A stretch of 64,000 bases of DNA from Vitellaria paradoxa (GCA_019916065.1 CM034237.1:38732485-38796484); one strand, 5' to 3'. Positions 12,111 to 24,507 are shown, counted from the first letter of the stretch. Made by a program: numbers and translations. The notes: generated by a model not told the origin, from the letters alone.

Positions 12111-12429
12111 TTTAATATATAAGTTTTTTGTTTTAAGACTTTTATATTTGATTAATTTATCATTTTCAATTGTCATATCTTCTTTGGTTATGTCTCCTAA
12201 CAAATTTGGTTAAATTCGTTTTCAGGGACTGATTCAAAGGTTTCTAAATTCCTATTTGCAGGATTTGTTTCCTACATCATAAAAATAGATTCTTTACTTC
12301 TTCTGAAGAATTCGAAGAAACAGATTCTAATTCGTATAAAATTTTTTCTTCTGAATCTATTTTTTCGCCTAAACAAATTTCTAGGTTGTTTTCTTTTAGA
12401 AATTTAATTACCTTATTATTCCTTTTTCG

Positions 12430-14211
12430 GACGTGCTATATGATCTTTTTCATTGCAAAAATAGTAAGTGCAGTTTTTTAATGATTTTTTCTTGAAGTTT
12501 TTCTTCATGAATTTTCTTACATATTTTTTTTTTGGAAATATTCTTTTACTTCCATATTTCCACCTTTTGATTTTGAAAGTGTTTGTTTTTTTTTTTTTTG
12601 TGATATGGTTTATTCACAGAGCATCCAATTTTCCAATTTTCTTTTAAGATTTTATCACAATGGGCCTTTCCTTCTATTGATTTAGACAATTGATTTTTTA
12701 CCTGTTTCTGGGCCTTTCTTTGAAGACAATATTCGGTCATTATTTTATAACCGAAACTAATTCTTAATCCTAGAGTATCAAAACTTCCAAATTTTCTTGG
12801 TGTTCAGGATATTGTTTTTCACATATTTCATCCCATGGATTTGGGAGTTTGTTGAAGAATTGTTCCTTCCAATGAGACATATTTTCAAATTTTAACATCC
12901 AAAAGTATTTTTGGTATAGCTTTACGAAATCTGTGTATTTACAGATATCGCAAAGTTTTATTTTTGATAACACATATTTCACCATTTTTTTGTGTCCGTC
13001 TGAAAATATTATTCCACAAAAATCTTTTTTGATTAATGTAGAAAATTTTGAAAGGATTTTTGCAAAGTCATTTTCTCTATCTTCACTTAGCAAAACATAA
13101 GTTTCTTCTTGTTTGCCGTCTTCAAATCCTTCCCAGACTTTTAGCCAATTTAAAACATTTCCTTGTAATGTTCATGCTATATAGTCTAGAAATCTTTTCC
13201 TATCCCATGTATTTATATAATGGGTTATGACAATGGATATGACTTGTGCCCATTCTTCAATGGTGCTTTTATAATTCCTAGATGTACATTATTAAGGTTT
13301 AGATATATTCCATTTGTAGCAACATTGAATTTATTTAAGTCTTCTCTTTTAGAAGGACTAGGTTCATGTTCTTCTTTAATATAAACCTCATCGGAGCTAG
13401 ATTCACCTTCTTCCTTTACATAAACCTGCTCAAAAGAAGATATTTTTCCAGAAACTGGTTTAGTTTTTGAATCTTTATCTAGGTAATCTGATGTTCCTAA
13501 TTTTCTCTTTCCTAGGTTTTTATCTAGGTTTAGAGCTTTATCTAGCTTTCTTGCTAGTTCTTCATCTAATTCTGGATTAGCCAGTGTTTCAGTTGTTTCA
13601 GTTTCAGAATTAGATGATCCTTCACTCACTACGCTGGTTGTGCAGTATTCTTCGTCTGAATTTGCAAAATCAGAATCTAAAGTGAAAACGTATTCATGTT
13701 TTTTGAATAGGTTCTCATGTTGGCTATAGAGAGTTTTGAGCAATTTATCTCTCTTTTTTATGTCATTTTCATCATTATATCTAGATCTCCAATATTCCAA
13801 TATTTCTTTATTGGTTCGAAAATCTTTATAAGTTTTCTCTTTAGTAATGTTTTTCACTATTAGGACTTCGTCAAATCCTCTTTTTCCTCCTTTATATAAG
13901 GTAAGAATTTTGTCATCTTCATTTGTTTGAGGATTAGATGTTTCACCTTCATAGTCTTTGTTAGTTACTTTTTTTAGCAAAATTTTTATGTTTGCTAGGA
14001 GATCGGTGCTATTTATTTTATTTATTTTATTTTCTATTTTGTTTAAAGTACCAATAGCCTTAAACATACTTTCTACTAAGAAATTTAAAGTTCTAACAAT
14101 ATTTAAACTAATAGGTTCTTTTTCAGAAACATGAACTTGATGTTTATAAGCTTCCTTTCCATTTTCTCCTACATATAAAAATTCACTATTACTATTACTA
14201 GTCATTTCCAA
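12430..14211 (-). pseudogene. Pararetroviral coat protein region, three broken pieces
   Basis: 14211-13225 is a 328-codon open frame rich in acidic residues and serine (repeats around VYVKEEGESSSDE and VYIKEEHEPS), like the acidic N-terminal part of caulimovirid coat proteins. 13093-12770 resembles the core (FVKLYQKYFWMLKF, FFNKLPNPWDEICEK). 12740-12546 is lysine-rich. A degenerate zinc finger follows at 12472-12430, where C-x4-C-x4-H is visible but other ligands are lost. Frame breaks separate the pieces. Confidence 0.65.
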
Positions 14212-14580
14212 TTTGTTTATCTTTAAAAGACCTCACTTACAAGCTCAGATCTGACCTAAATAACCCTCAACTAACCTAATTGTGATTTAAAGATGGGTCG
14301 AAGTTGGCCGAATCTTCAATACTTATGATCTCTTGGTTTAGAAATAACTTTTAATAACTCTAGGGGTATATATGTAAAAGAATTAAATTTTCAAGTTCAA
14401 GTTCATAATTCTTATTAAAGATATAGGACCTAAACATAATTTTCTTTTATTTTTAAACTTTTATAAATTACTAAGCGAAATATGTATAAGTATTTCAAAT
14501 GTTAAATGGAGGGAGGTATATCTTACCCTATTATTATTTGTTTTTCTTTTAGGGTGACGGGGGTGTGGGTAGGGCGAACG
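14212..14580. other. Junction between the viral insert and the palindrome
   Basis: The first part is probably viral leader upstream of the coat protein. The exact host border is not visible; I found no target duplication. Confidence 0.35.
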
Positions 14581-15690
14581 TGGGGGGGGCAGCAGTTCGC
14601 GTTTTATTGCTGCCGCAGCAGTAGCCCAAAACGCAGGCGTTTTACCAAAAACGGGGGCGTTTTGGTAAATCTAAGAAAACAAAAAAAAAGCCAGCGAAAT
14701 GCAAAAAACATAATAATAAATAAATAAATAAATAGAGTATGTGTTCGGTAATTAAAATATTAATCTTTTTATAAAAGTTACGCGGACGTTTTACCCAAAA
14801 ACGGGGGTGTTTTGGCAAATCTGAAAAAACAAAAAAAAAGCCAACGAAATAAAAAAAAATTCTAGACCGTAGAGGGCAAAAAAAAAAAAAATAGAGTGTA
14901 TTTGGTAATTAAAATACAAATCTATTTTTGTGTTTTATGTTTTGAAAATCTCAGAATATAAAAATAGAAAACAAATTTAGTTTAACATTTTTTATTTTTC
15001 GTATTTGAGATTTTCCTATTTACATTAAAAATACTCAAAATGACTTTTTGTCTTTTTTCATTCTATGTGTAAATTATTTTCTATTTTTTAAACAGATTTT
15101 GAAAACACAAGTAACCAAATGCATTTTGAACTGTTTTCCTTATTTTAAGAAATACGAAATGGATGGTTTTCCTTATTTAAAAATTACAAAATGCGTTTTA
15201 AGCTTTTTTCTTTTTCTTTTTTTTTTGGTACTCTACCGTCCTGGATTTTTTTTTTTTTTTTTTTTTTTGCACTTTACACACCTTTCTGTTTAATTACTTG
15301 TGTTTTCAAAATCTGTTTTAGAAAATAGAAAATGAATTTACATATAAAATAAAAAATGATAAAAAGTCATTTTGAACGTTTTTAACACAAATAAGGAAAT
15401 CTCAACATACGAAAAATAGAAAATATTAAACTAAATGTGTTTTTTATTTTTCATGTTTTGAGATTTTCAAAATATAGAACACAAAATAAAAAATTAACTT
15501 TTTACTGAATTTGGAACTTTTTATAAAAATATTAGTATTTTTAATTACCGAACACATATTTTTTTTTTTTTTGCATTTCACTGACTTTTTTTGTTTTCTC
15601 AAATTTGCTAAAACGCCCCCGTTTTTAGTAAAATGCCCGTGTTTTGGACTACTGCTGCAGTACAGTAAAACGCAAACTGCTGCCCCCCGC
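14581..15690. repeat. 1.1-kb imperfect palindrome (foldback element)
   Basis: The left arm (14581-15114) and right arm (15293-15690) are inverted copies around a 178-base loop containing a long T run. Shared words appear on opposite strands: GCAGCAGTTCGCGTTTTA and GCAGCAGTTTGCGTTTTA, AACGGGGGCGTTTT, GTGTTCGGTAATTAAAA, and TTTTGAAAACACAAGTAA. The left arm is longer because about 145 bases are tandemly duplicated inside it (14636-14782 and 14784 to about 14925). The inner part of each arm resembles the MITE at 3487-3791. The outer ends are G-rich. A transcript would fold into a long hairpin. I cannot assign it to a named family. Confidence 0.8.
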
Positions 15691-17870
15691 GCCGGGTGGG
15701 GCCGAGGGGACCAGAAAATACACGAAAGTGCAAGTACTTTGTCCATCAGCTTTTTTTTTTGTTGCTCTCGGATCTTGCGTTTCACAGTTAGAAAGCATTT
15801 GGTCCAACATATATATATATATATATGTTGAACAGCATTTTTCATTTCAATGTTGCAGGCCACATTTTGTCCTCCAAACAATATTAAAAAAAAAAATAGT
15901 GAATTACTTCCACAAAACAGTCCCTCCTACAAACACACGTCTTTTTTTTTTCCCTTTATTCTAATATCAAAACTAGAGACTAGTTATATAAAAAGTGACA
16001 TATTGCAAACTAGTGTGTGTGAGAGAGGAGAGAGAAGAAGGACACCCCGGGGGGGGGGGGGGGCGACGAGAATTATGAGAGGGCCTTGAAAACCACAATT
16101 GCGTATATCTGAGTCAGCCGCCATGGGGACGTTTTCAATTCTCCACAATTATAATGTTGGTGTTGCCATCTGTGTATATATTAAAGGCTGCATACGCGAC
16201 GTGTGTGTAATTTTTTTCTTAGTAATTAATAAAAATATTTTAATTTTATAAATTATGAATATTTACTTAATTTTTCATTAATTTTTAATGACCCTATAAA
16301 TTACATTACTACTTTGTAGTTTTAAACTTTGAGTAGAAACGCAAACAAATAACGGAACAAAAGACCACAAAATTGTGTATATGCATTTTGTTTTGGAGTT
16401 ATTTTTTATCAATTCATAAAAAAAAAAAAAAAGAAATTTTACCCAAAAAAAATCTTCATTAAAAAAAAAAAAGATTCGTCAATCCTTGGGTTTTCCTTTG
16501 TACTACTATAGGTATCTATAATAGAAACACAACTTTCGATTTCAAAATTCTATTTTTTCCTCCAATTTTTTTTTTTTTCTTTTGAAGGGGAAGGGCCCAT
16601 TTTCGTGACAAGTAGATAGAGAAGGTAGGAATATAACAGGGGGGAGGGGGGGAATAGGGAGTATACAACCGGGGGGACTAGAACTAAAGAACCTCCCTTC
16701 TCTATAGTGACTCAACTGGTGCTGCTACTGTTTATGCTTTATAACTATATATGCTTATAAGCTTTATTCCAAGTATATAACACAAAGGCATAAAACTCCA
16801 ACCCAACTTTGTCTAGCCCTCTTTTCCTTTACATATATTCTCTTACGCGATGCATATATTCTCCTTTCATCATCATATATCCTTAAAGATATTATTAATA
16901 TTAATTGTAAAGTAAAGAAATTAATATTCATCTAAATTCAAAGCAAGTTAAGCAATTATGTAAGTTCTAGATCAATTGATTGAAGATTTCTACTTACAGG
17001 TACGGGAAATAATGGCTCACCGTATGGAGGAATCAATTTCGCATACATGTCTTACCTAACATTAACATCCATGATGTAATGGGGGTAATTACACTAAATT
17101 TCCTTGGGGTTGACCTAAGAACACATTATCCCTTTATTAGTTTGAAGTCAACAAATAGTCCTCTATTGGACTAAAATACCACAAACCCAATTTGTTAAAT
17201 TTAATTGATTTGTATTTCATGAATTAAAATTAATCGAGGGAAATAATTTTTTTTTATAAAAATAAATGGATACAAGTACATTAATTTTATTTTATTTTTA
17301 AAAAAGACTTAATTTATCTCTATTTTCTAAACAATATTATTTTCTCGACAATCACATATGAGTTTACGTGACATGTGTGGTACAAATGTAGTTAAATTTA
17401 ACATTTTTAGCAATTTTACACTTTAATTTAATTCACTCGAGGATTTTTTTTTTCCTAACAAAAGCCTCCAAGTGCTAGATGGAGGTTAGATGGAACTCCT
17501 ACCAGTATATTAACTTATAAAATATAGTACAAGAAAGGAGGGGAATATAAACCTAATCTCAATAAAAAGTGACAAAAAATAATAAATATGTGGTGACTCA
17601 CCGTAATAAAAAAAAAAGTAGAAAATGACATAAATCTGACTCCATGTAATAAGTAAAAGAAAAAAATGGTGACTTACCGCAAAACAAAATTCTAAAATGA
17701 TTATGTTTTAGCTTTTAAAGTAAATGGGGCTCCTGTATTTTTCTATTTAAACTATAAAGGGCTAAAGTGCAATTATTATAATATAATATACATATATAAT
17801 GGTTACCTTTTTTTTACTATTCATAAAAAAATATATATGAGGGTTACTTTTTACTATTCGTATAAATTTG
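15691..17870. other. Intergenic sequence with simple repeats
   Basis: It holds an (AT)n run near 15810-15826, a 15-base G run at 16049-16063 next to a GA-rich tract, a purine-rich block near 16600-16670, and AT-rich spacer. One possible short exon is discussed in the findings (16991-17077). I support no gene here. Confidence 0.4.
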
Positions 17871-17871
17871 G

Positions 17872-18021
17872 GGGTGTTTGATTGGTAAAAGTTTGGTAAA
17901 AAATATAGTAAAAGTACAAAAATTTAATGTAAAAATGATATGTGATAAAATTTGATTGGAAGAAAATAAAAAAATAATAAAAGTTAATAAATTTTTATTG
18001 ATTTTGACCAACCAAATACCC
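17872..18021. mobile_element. Small MITE, 150 bp (family A copy 1)
   Basis: The left end is GGGTGTTTGATTGGT; the right end on the opposite strand is GGGTATTTGGTTGGT. The interior (ATGTAAAAATGATATGTGATAAAATTTG, quoted in part) matches the element at 52561-52705, so the two are copies of one family. I see no clean target duplication. Confidence 0.6.
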
Positions 18022-18900
18022 ATATTATATCACCACTCTACTTTATTTACATAACAAACAAATATTCTCTCTTATCGTGGAAGTGGGAGAGAGAAGAAAT
18101 AGGAAAAATCAATCTCAATAGGGGCAATCAGGCTGGTCTAATTGCAAGCAAGCTTGTGTACTTTGTATAGAGCAGCTAGCTTTGGCCAATAAGTTAAATT
18201 ACTAGTTCTTAATGCATGGGCCATCTTGGTTAATATATAATAAGACGTTCTTCTCAAACACTAATTTGCCCTGATATCATGCACGTTGCCTTTGAGGGAA
18301 AAAGGTTTGTTATTGTAAATTTAATAGTAAGTAAGCATTATTATGTCACTAAATTTATTTTTTATGTTATGTTATGTGTGAACATGAATTTGCGCAAGGA
18401 AGAAAAAAAAAATAAGAAAATTGGTAGGAATATAAAATAAAATAAAATAAATTTATTTTATTATTTTGATTGAGTAAGAAAAATTAGACTACAATAAGTA
18501 CTTATTTAAATAAAATTAACTTTTATTTCATTAGTATACAAAAATTTTGCAGATTAATAATTTAAATTTTTTTATTTCTTTCCCTTCCACAAATTTATAC
18601 TCCGAAGCAAGCCTTCTAATTAAAAGAGCCATACTTGCTTCCTAAAATTTGAATTAGGTAAGGCCACTGTCCTTCGCTTTAAATAACTCCACTTCTCCAA
18701 ATTTTTCACAATAACATGCACACGTTGGCGCGAGCAGCCGTTACATCCGGCGGCGGTTGAAACGATTTCGGTGAACCTCGATACTATATAACCCTCTAGT
18801 GGAGAGAAGAGATATATAAGTGAATAGGATATTATAGAATGTCTCTCGAGCTGTGCGCCCAAACCATCAATCAAATTAAATTAAATTCCATTCCCTCCCC

Positions 18901-18910
18901 ATAAATATAG
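18901..18910 (+). promoter_or_regulatory. Candidate TATA box of the PHO1 gene
   Basis: ATAAATATAG lies about 100 bases upstream of the start codon at 19008, after a C-rich stretch. That spacing would give a 5' leader of roughly 70 bases. I saw no exact phosphate-starvation P1BS element (GNATATNC) near it. Confidence 0.45.
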
Positions 18911-19007
18911 AAGCAAAGCACGCACCACTCACCAGGCAAACAATCCTCAAAGGAACTTCACTTTCCTATCATCTCTCTCTCTGTCTCAAGAAAAAAATTT
19001 TAAAAAA

Positions 19008-19246
19008 ATGGTGAAATTCTCTAAGCAGTTTGAGGCCCAGCTTGTTCCTGAATGGAAAGAGAAATTTGTTGATTATTGGCAACTCAAGAAAGACCTCAAA
19101 AAAATCCATCTCCTCAATAATAACAACACTATTAACAAGCAACCAGAGACCACTGCCTCCCGCACCCTCATCAGCTCTATAAGGAAACTCTCTTTATTTG
19201 GCCATCAACATAGAGACCATGAAGTCATTCAAGTATATATCCACAT

Positions 19247-19277
<31 letters not shown>

Positions 19278-22200
19278 CATCATGTGATATTTGAAATGTT
19301 TTACGTTGATGTTTGCTCTAATTAATGTTGGCTTGTGTGTTTGTCAGGTTCATAAGAAACTTGCAACCACGGCTAGTAAGGGGGACTTCTATGAGACTGA
19401 ACTGCTGGAGCAATTTGCAGACAGCGACACAGCCAACGAATTCTTCGCGTGTTTGGACCTTCAACTCAACAAGGTGAATGAATTCTACAGGACAAAAGAG
19501 AAGGAGTTCCTCGAGAGAGGGGACTCCTTGAAGAAGCAATTGGACATTCTCATTGAGCTCAAGGATGCTGTCAAGCAACAGCGGGGGAAAGCATCCTCCT
19601 CAAAGGAGGATGACTCCATTCCTGGCACCATTACCTGCGGTATGTAATTGATCTGCAAGTTAGTGTGTCTTCTTTTAATATTGTACAGAGAAGTTACTAA
19701 CGGGCCCTCCAAGGCATTAGAATCAGTCTGCTTTAGATGGAAGCTAATATTGGTGAATGTGGTAGCACCACTACACCAGTTAAAAATATATATATATATA
19801 TAAGTATAAACTAATTTAGTATTTGAGTTATATAAATTTTTTTAAGCATTCTTTCCTTTTTATTCTCTGAGGAGGTCTTTTTTTTTTTTTTTTTTTTAAG
19901 TTCATCTAATATTCTTTCCTTACAGATGAAGAGTCTGTCAGAGACAGAACAGAGCAAGAACAGGGGCAGGATAGTTCGACAGACGATTTTGAGAAAAGCG
20001 ACGCGCAATTCTCGGACTCAAGAAATACGGATGAGATGGGACAATCGATGAGGTTGCAAAGAGAAGAAGTGAAAATGAGGAGTCTGTCGAATCGGGTTTT
20101 CAGCTGCCAAGGGAGGAACTTGAGAATAAACATTCCCCTGACTAATCCATCTCGAACGTTTTCAGCAATCACTTACTTGCTTTGGGATGATTTAGTGAAT
20201 CAGTCCTCGAGAAAATGTGGCTCCTCCGAAGCCTGTAAGCTTCATATCAATAAGAAAAGGCTTCATGAAGCGGAGAAGATGATTCGAGGGGCTTTCATTG
20301 AGCTCTACAAAGGTTTAGGTTACCTCAAAACTTACAGGTAACCATCTTCAAAACCACCCATTTTTTTTTTAATTGTTTTTGGGTTTTAACTTTAGTTTTG
20401 AAAAAGTTAATTAATTACGTCTGATCTATGTTCACTATGACTTTTAGGAATTTGAACATGCTTGCTTTCGTGAAGATTTTGAAGAAATTCGACAAAGTAA
20501 GCAATGAGATCAAATGACCTCTAAAAAAGTCCTTCAAACTCCCAATAATTGCATGGATTTGTGCCTAAAGTAAACTTTTTTTTTTCCGGCACTTTGCATT
20601 TCTTTCAGGTCACTAACAAACAAGTTCTTCCCATTTACTTGAAAGTGGTTGAAAGCTCCTACTTCAACAGTTCAGACAAGGTAAAAAAATTAAAAAAAAA
20701 TAAATAAAGTAAAAAATAATCATCACGAATGGCATTGCTGTTCCATATCAGGATGGTTTTTGTGATTGGAAGGATGATTGGATGTGGGGCACCTCACATA
20801 TGTATGATATCCAATCATCAAAGATTATTCTTAGACAATGTCAAGTGGCCACAAGGAGTGCTATCGGATTTTGCAGGGATCGACCTAAGATTCGCTTGTC
20901 CAACACTAGAGTGGGGTTTACAGCCTTGTAAAAAACTTGTTAAGATTTATAATTAGTCTTTCGTGAATGACAGGTTATGAGGCTAGCAGACGAGGTTGAG
21001 GATATTTTTATCAAACACTTTGCTGAAGATGACAGACGGAAAGCGATGAAATACCTTAAGCCGACGCAGCGCAAAGAATCGCATGCGGTAACTTTCTTCA
21101 TAGGTGAGTAGTTTCCATCTATTTTTTGTTTTTTTTTCTGAGTTCATTGGTTCAGAATGAGTAGAAAAATGGAATTAAAGAAAAAAAAAAGTCCAAGATA
21201 ACATAGTTAATGGCTTTTTCTGAATCATTTGATTTTAGTGGAGATCTGCTATATGCTTTGTTCACTTTCTGAACATGTAGGCAAGTCAAGAAAATGAAAA
21301 AGAAATAAAATAAGGGCCCTCTGGGCAACAAGTGATGAAAAAGAGCCAGAAGAAAGTTTACTTTTTGGTGGATGATAAAGCTGACGGCCATGATAGACAT
21401 TTTCTTTTGTTTGGTGTGCAATCCTGACCCTACAAGGCTTGAACGTAATAAGTTTGACATTTAAAAAAGAAAAAAAGAAAAAACATTTACATAATTTTTG
21501 TAGTGTTTTGCGTCGCTTTGTTGCATGAACACTTCTAAATGATAGAAGTATCCATGCAAGGGTTTCCTAAGTGTGTCAAATATGTGTCGGATACCAATAT
21601 AGAACTAGTTCTTATACAATGCTCTTAAGTTAGATTTACATTTTTCATTATAGACCCATAATTAAGAAGGACAATTGGTTAATATATAACATGGTTTGGT
21701 TCAATAAACCAATTTGCTTCTACGATAACAAAAAGAATTCTTGGAAGGCATTTTTGCTCAAAATAGTTATGGATGTCTCTCAAACTCAACTAAACCTCTC
21801 CATCTACTTGGGATTACTCATTGAAAATGATGTTGCATTCTTGTTGAATAACTTTTACGAATTTAATATTTTTACAGGGCTGTTCACTGGATGCTTCATT
21901 GCACTGTTTGCTGGATATGTCATTATGGCTCATATAGCTGGGATGTATAAGCCACAAAATGCTGGGGTGCATAGGCCACAAAATGCTGGGGTGCATAGAC
22001 CACAAGCCTGGGAGAATATCTATATGGAAACTGTTTACCCAGTGTTTAGGCAAGTAGCCTTCTACTCGTACTCTTGATGAATATTAATATTTTCAGTATA
22101 TGTATACACAGAGAGTACTAATTTTTATTTTTCTCCAGCATGTTCAGCCTACTGTTTCTGCATTTCTTCCTGTACGGATGCAATATTTTCATGTGGAGGA

Positions 22201-24507
22201 AGACTCATATAAATTACACCTTCATCTTTGAGTTAGCCCCGACAAAGGAGCTCAAGTACAGAGACGTGTTCTTGATTTGTACCACGGTGATGACGGCTGT
22301 AATGGGGGTGTTGTTCGTGCATTTATCACTCATAGCAAAAGGGTATTCTTCAGCTCAAGTCCAAGCAATCCCTGGCCTTCTGTTAATGGTAATTTCTGAT
22401 GTTAACGCATGGTATTATTGGTGATTCGGAATATGTTCATCAATCAATCTCTTAGCCAAGCTAGTCATGGCAAATAATTCAATTTATTTCATTTCTGCAC
22501 AGGTCTTCTCACTGTTGCTTGTGTGCCCCTTCAATATTTTCTACAAATCAAGCAGATATCGCTTCCTTCGTGTGGTCAGAAACATCATTCTATCGCCTCT
22601 TTACAAGGTATCAATATTTCTTAATTTCTTTCTCTTTTCAACTTTCTGCAACCACAGAATCATACTCAGAAAAGAAAGGAAAAAATAAAAAATAAAAGGT
22701 TCACATTAGAAGTTAATTAGAAGCAAATTATAATAACTAAATCGTATTACTGATAAATCTAGCACCCCTGCAGGTTGTGATGCTGGACTTCTTCATGGCT
22801 GATCAGCTTTGTAGCCAGGTAAGCTGAAGCATGCTACTAAAGTGCAAATTGTTTTGAGCTTATATGACTGAAATAAAGAAAAGCTTCCATTTGTTTCTAT
22901 GTAAAATTCTTTCTTGGAAAAAAAAAAAATTTCAATTGAAACAAACGGCACTAAATTGTCGAGTGAACTGACTTAAAACTAAAATTATTGAACAGGTTCC
23001 GATGCTTAGACACCTTGAGTACGTAGCGTGCTACTACATAACAGGTAGCTACAAAACTCAAGACTATGGACATTGCATGGGGACCAAATACTACAGAGAT
23101 CTTTCTTATGCAGTTTCCTTCCTACCTTATTACTGGAGGGCAATGCAGGTACAGAATTGAGCAACTTTCCTTGTCAAAATTGGGTTGGACTCAACTCAAC
23201 CTGACCCGATCAAAATTGCGTTGGCTCAGTTCGGTCTTATAGCATGATCTGTTCGTTTTTGAGTCTATTTCCTTGGACCCCAATAAAAATTGGGTAGATT
23301 TCAAGTCTACTATGAATCCTAAGATCCAAACCAAATCAACACAAGCACACTTCTGGTTAGGATCAGGATTTTAGTTGTGATGAAGATTTTGTTTGATGAT
23401 TGGATTTGCAGTGTGCAAGAAGGTGGTTTGATGAAGGGAAAACGAGCCATCTGATCAATCTGGGGAAGTATGTATCGGCAATGTTGGCTGCAGGAGCCAA
23501 AGTTGCGTATGAGAAGGAAAGGAGCATCGGATGGCTTAGCCTACTGGTGTTGATGTCAAGTGCTGCCACAGTTTATCAGTTGTATTGGGACTTTGTAAAG
23601 GATTGGGGTTTGCTCCGGGTTCATTCCAAGAACCCCTGGCTAAGGAATGAACTAATGCTTCGTCGAAAGTTCATTTACTACTTCTCCATGGTATATACAT
23701 ACAATGTTCCTTGCTCTCTCTCTCTCTCCTCTCCAAAAGGAACTGTGTTAGTAGCGTTTTAGTGTGTGTGTATATATATATTTGGAATTTTCCCTTTTAC
23801 TTTTGGGGCTGAAAAAGCTTTTCATTTGGCATTCCTTTGCAATTAGCACTCACCTCTATTGAGCTGCCCTTGTTAACCAAGAAGGCAATCAGAACAGAGC
23901 ACTTACCAAGCAATTCAAAGCAATCCATAAGGCTTTTTAAGACCAACAATGATCGAGACACCACTATATATAATTGATATTTTGGTGTTGGTTTTTGCCT
24001 CTGAAATGCCCCCAGAATGATGCAGAGGGCAGTTAAAAGTCATGTTCAGTGGAAATATATATCAGAATTCCAAGGATTGAAATATATAGAATTTCTTAGC
24101 ACTTTTAGTCAAGATTCATTCAATTTAGAAGATGGTGCTGAACGAAAAATGTGGGTGTGTGATGCAGGGATTGAACCTCGTTCTCAGGCTGGCTTGGTTG
24201 CAAACTGTTCTTCATTACAAATTTGAAAGTGTTGACTACAGAGTAACCGGACTAGTTTTAGCTGCCCTTGAAGTTGTCAGAAGAGGGCATTGGAATTTCT
24301 ACAGGTAAAAAAATGAGACACGCTTATTATCTCAATTTTTTTTTATTATATACCACTATTCTAGAGTTCATAATTCACATAACTAACGAAGTACAATCAC
24401 TGCTTTCACTGCTTAGGTTGGAAAATGAGCAAGTAAATAATGCAGGCAAGTTCAGAGCTGTGAAACCAGTTCCTCTACCTTTCCATGAAGTAGATGAGGA
24501 AGACTGA
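19008..24507 (+). CDS. PHO1: PHO1-family phosphate exporter (SPX-EXS), 14 exons
   Basis: PHO1 proteins export inorganic phosphate, classically from root stelar cells into the xylem, acting from Golgi and endosomal membranes. I place the exons at 19008-19232, 19348-19639, 19926-20337, 20448-20496, 20609-20680, 20974-21103, 21878-22049, 22139-22388, 22503-22607, 22774-22818, 22996-23148, 23412-23690, 24168-24304 and 24417-24507. They sum to 2412 bases (803 residues plus stop), a normal family length. Residues 1 to about 350 form the SPX domain ([12 protein letters not shown]..., lysine clusters near the start and at [10 protein letters not shown]) that senses inositol pyrophosphates. Membrane segments begin near residue 394 and the EXS domain fills about 590-790 ([29 protein letters not shown]). 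All introns are GT-AG except intron 7, which is GC-AG. Exon 7 carries an in-frame repeat. The splice frame stays open throughout, so the gene looks functional. Confidence 0.95.
19243..19270 (+). repeat. CA microsatellite in PHO1 intron 1
   Basis: An uninterrupted CA run followed by a short TA run lies about ten bases after the exon 1 donor. Its length is likely to vary between individuals. Confidence 0.85.
21949..21996 (+). repeat. In-frame 24-base tandem repeat in PHO1 exon 7
   Basis: Two 24-base units (21949-21972 and 21973-21996) differ at one base and encode KPQNAGVH and RPQNAGVH, followed by a partial third unit (RPQ). They cover residues about 418-436, in the loop after the first membrane segment and before [11 protein letters not shown]. 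The unit length keeps the frame. Confidence 0.9.
22050..22138 (+). other. GC-AG intron 7 of PHO1
   Basis: The donor reads AG|GCAAGT and the acceptor TCTCCAG|C. Only this junction gives VYPVFS-MFSLLF, the conserved PHO1 reading; the nearby GT puts exon 8 out of frame. The rest of the donor matches the strong consensus that GC donors usually carry. Confidence 0.85.
23165..23350. repeat. Degraded hAT-like sequence in PHO1 intron 11
   Basis: The wording GGGTTGGACTCAACTCAACC, with similar pyrimidine/purine clauses, resembles decayed non-autonomous hAT elements. I see no clear ends. Confidence 0.25.

Larger units (their letters stand above)
7200..14330 (-). mobile_element. Endogenous pararetrovirus (Caulimoviridae), one decayed genome copy
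   Basis: Read on the minus strand, the order is coat protein region (14211 to about 12430), movement protein region (about 12100-11430), protease (11129-10698), reverse transcriptase (10580 to about 10020), RNase H (9726-9244), a probable transactivator region (about 9190-7913), then promoter, AATAAA and a tRNA-Met primer site (7638-7459). There is no integrase, as expected for pararetroviruses, which integrate by accident. Coat protein before movement protein, with the enzymes in a separate block, is the order I associate with Cavemovirus and Solendovirus. Frameshifts and stops break every module. About one genome unit is present; the sequence past the primer site may be the start of the circular leader. 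Outer borders are approximate. Confidence 0.85.

Noticed and set aside
16049..16063. Run of 15 G residues with neighbouring GA-rich tract
   Set aside because: A simple homopolymer; without further G runs at regular spacing there is no support for a specific structure or function.
20729..20956. 75-codon open frame inside PHO1
   Set aside because: It falls in intron 5, has no PHO1 similarity, and the flanking exons splice in frame without it.
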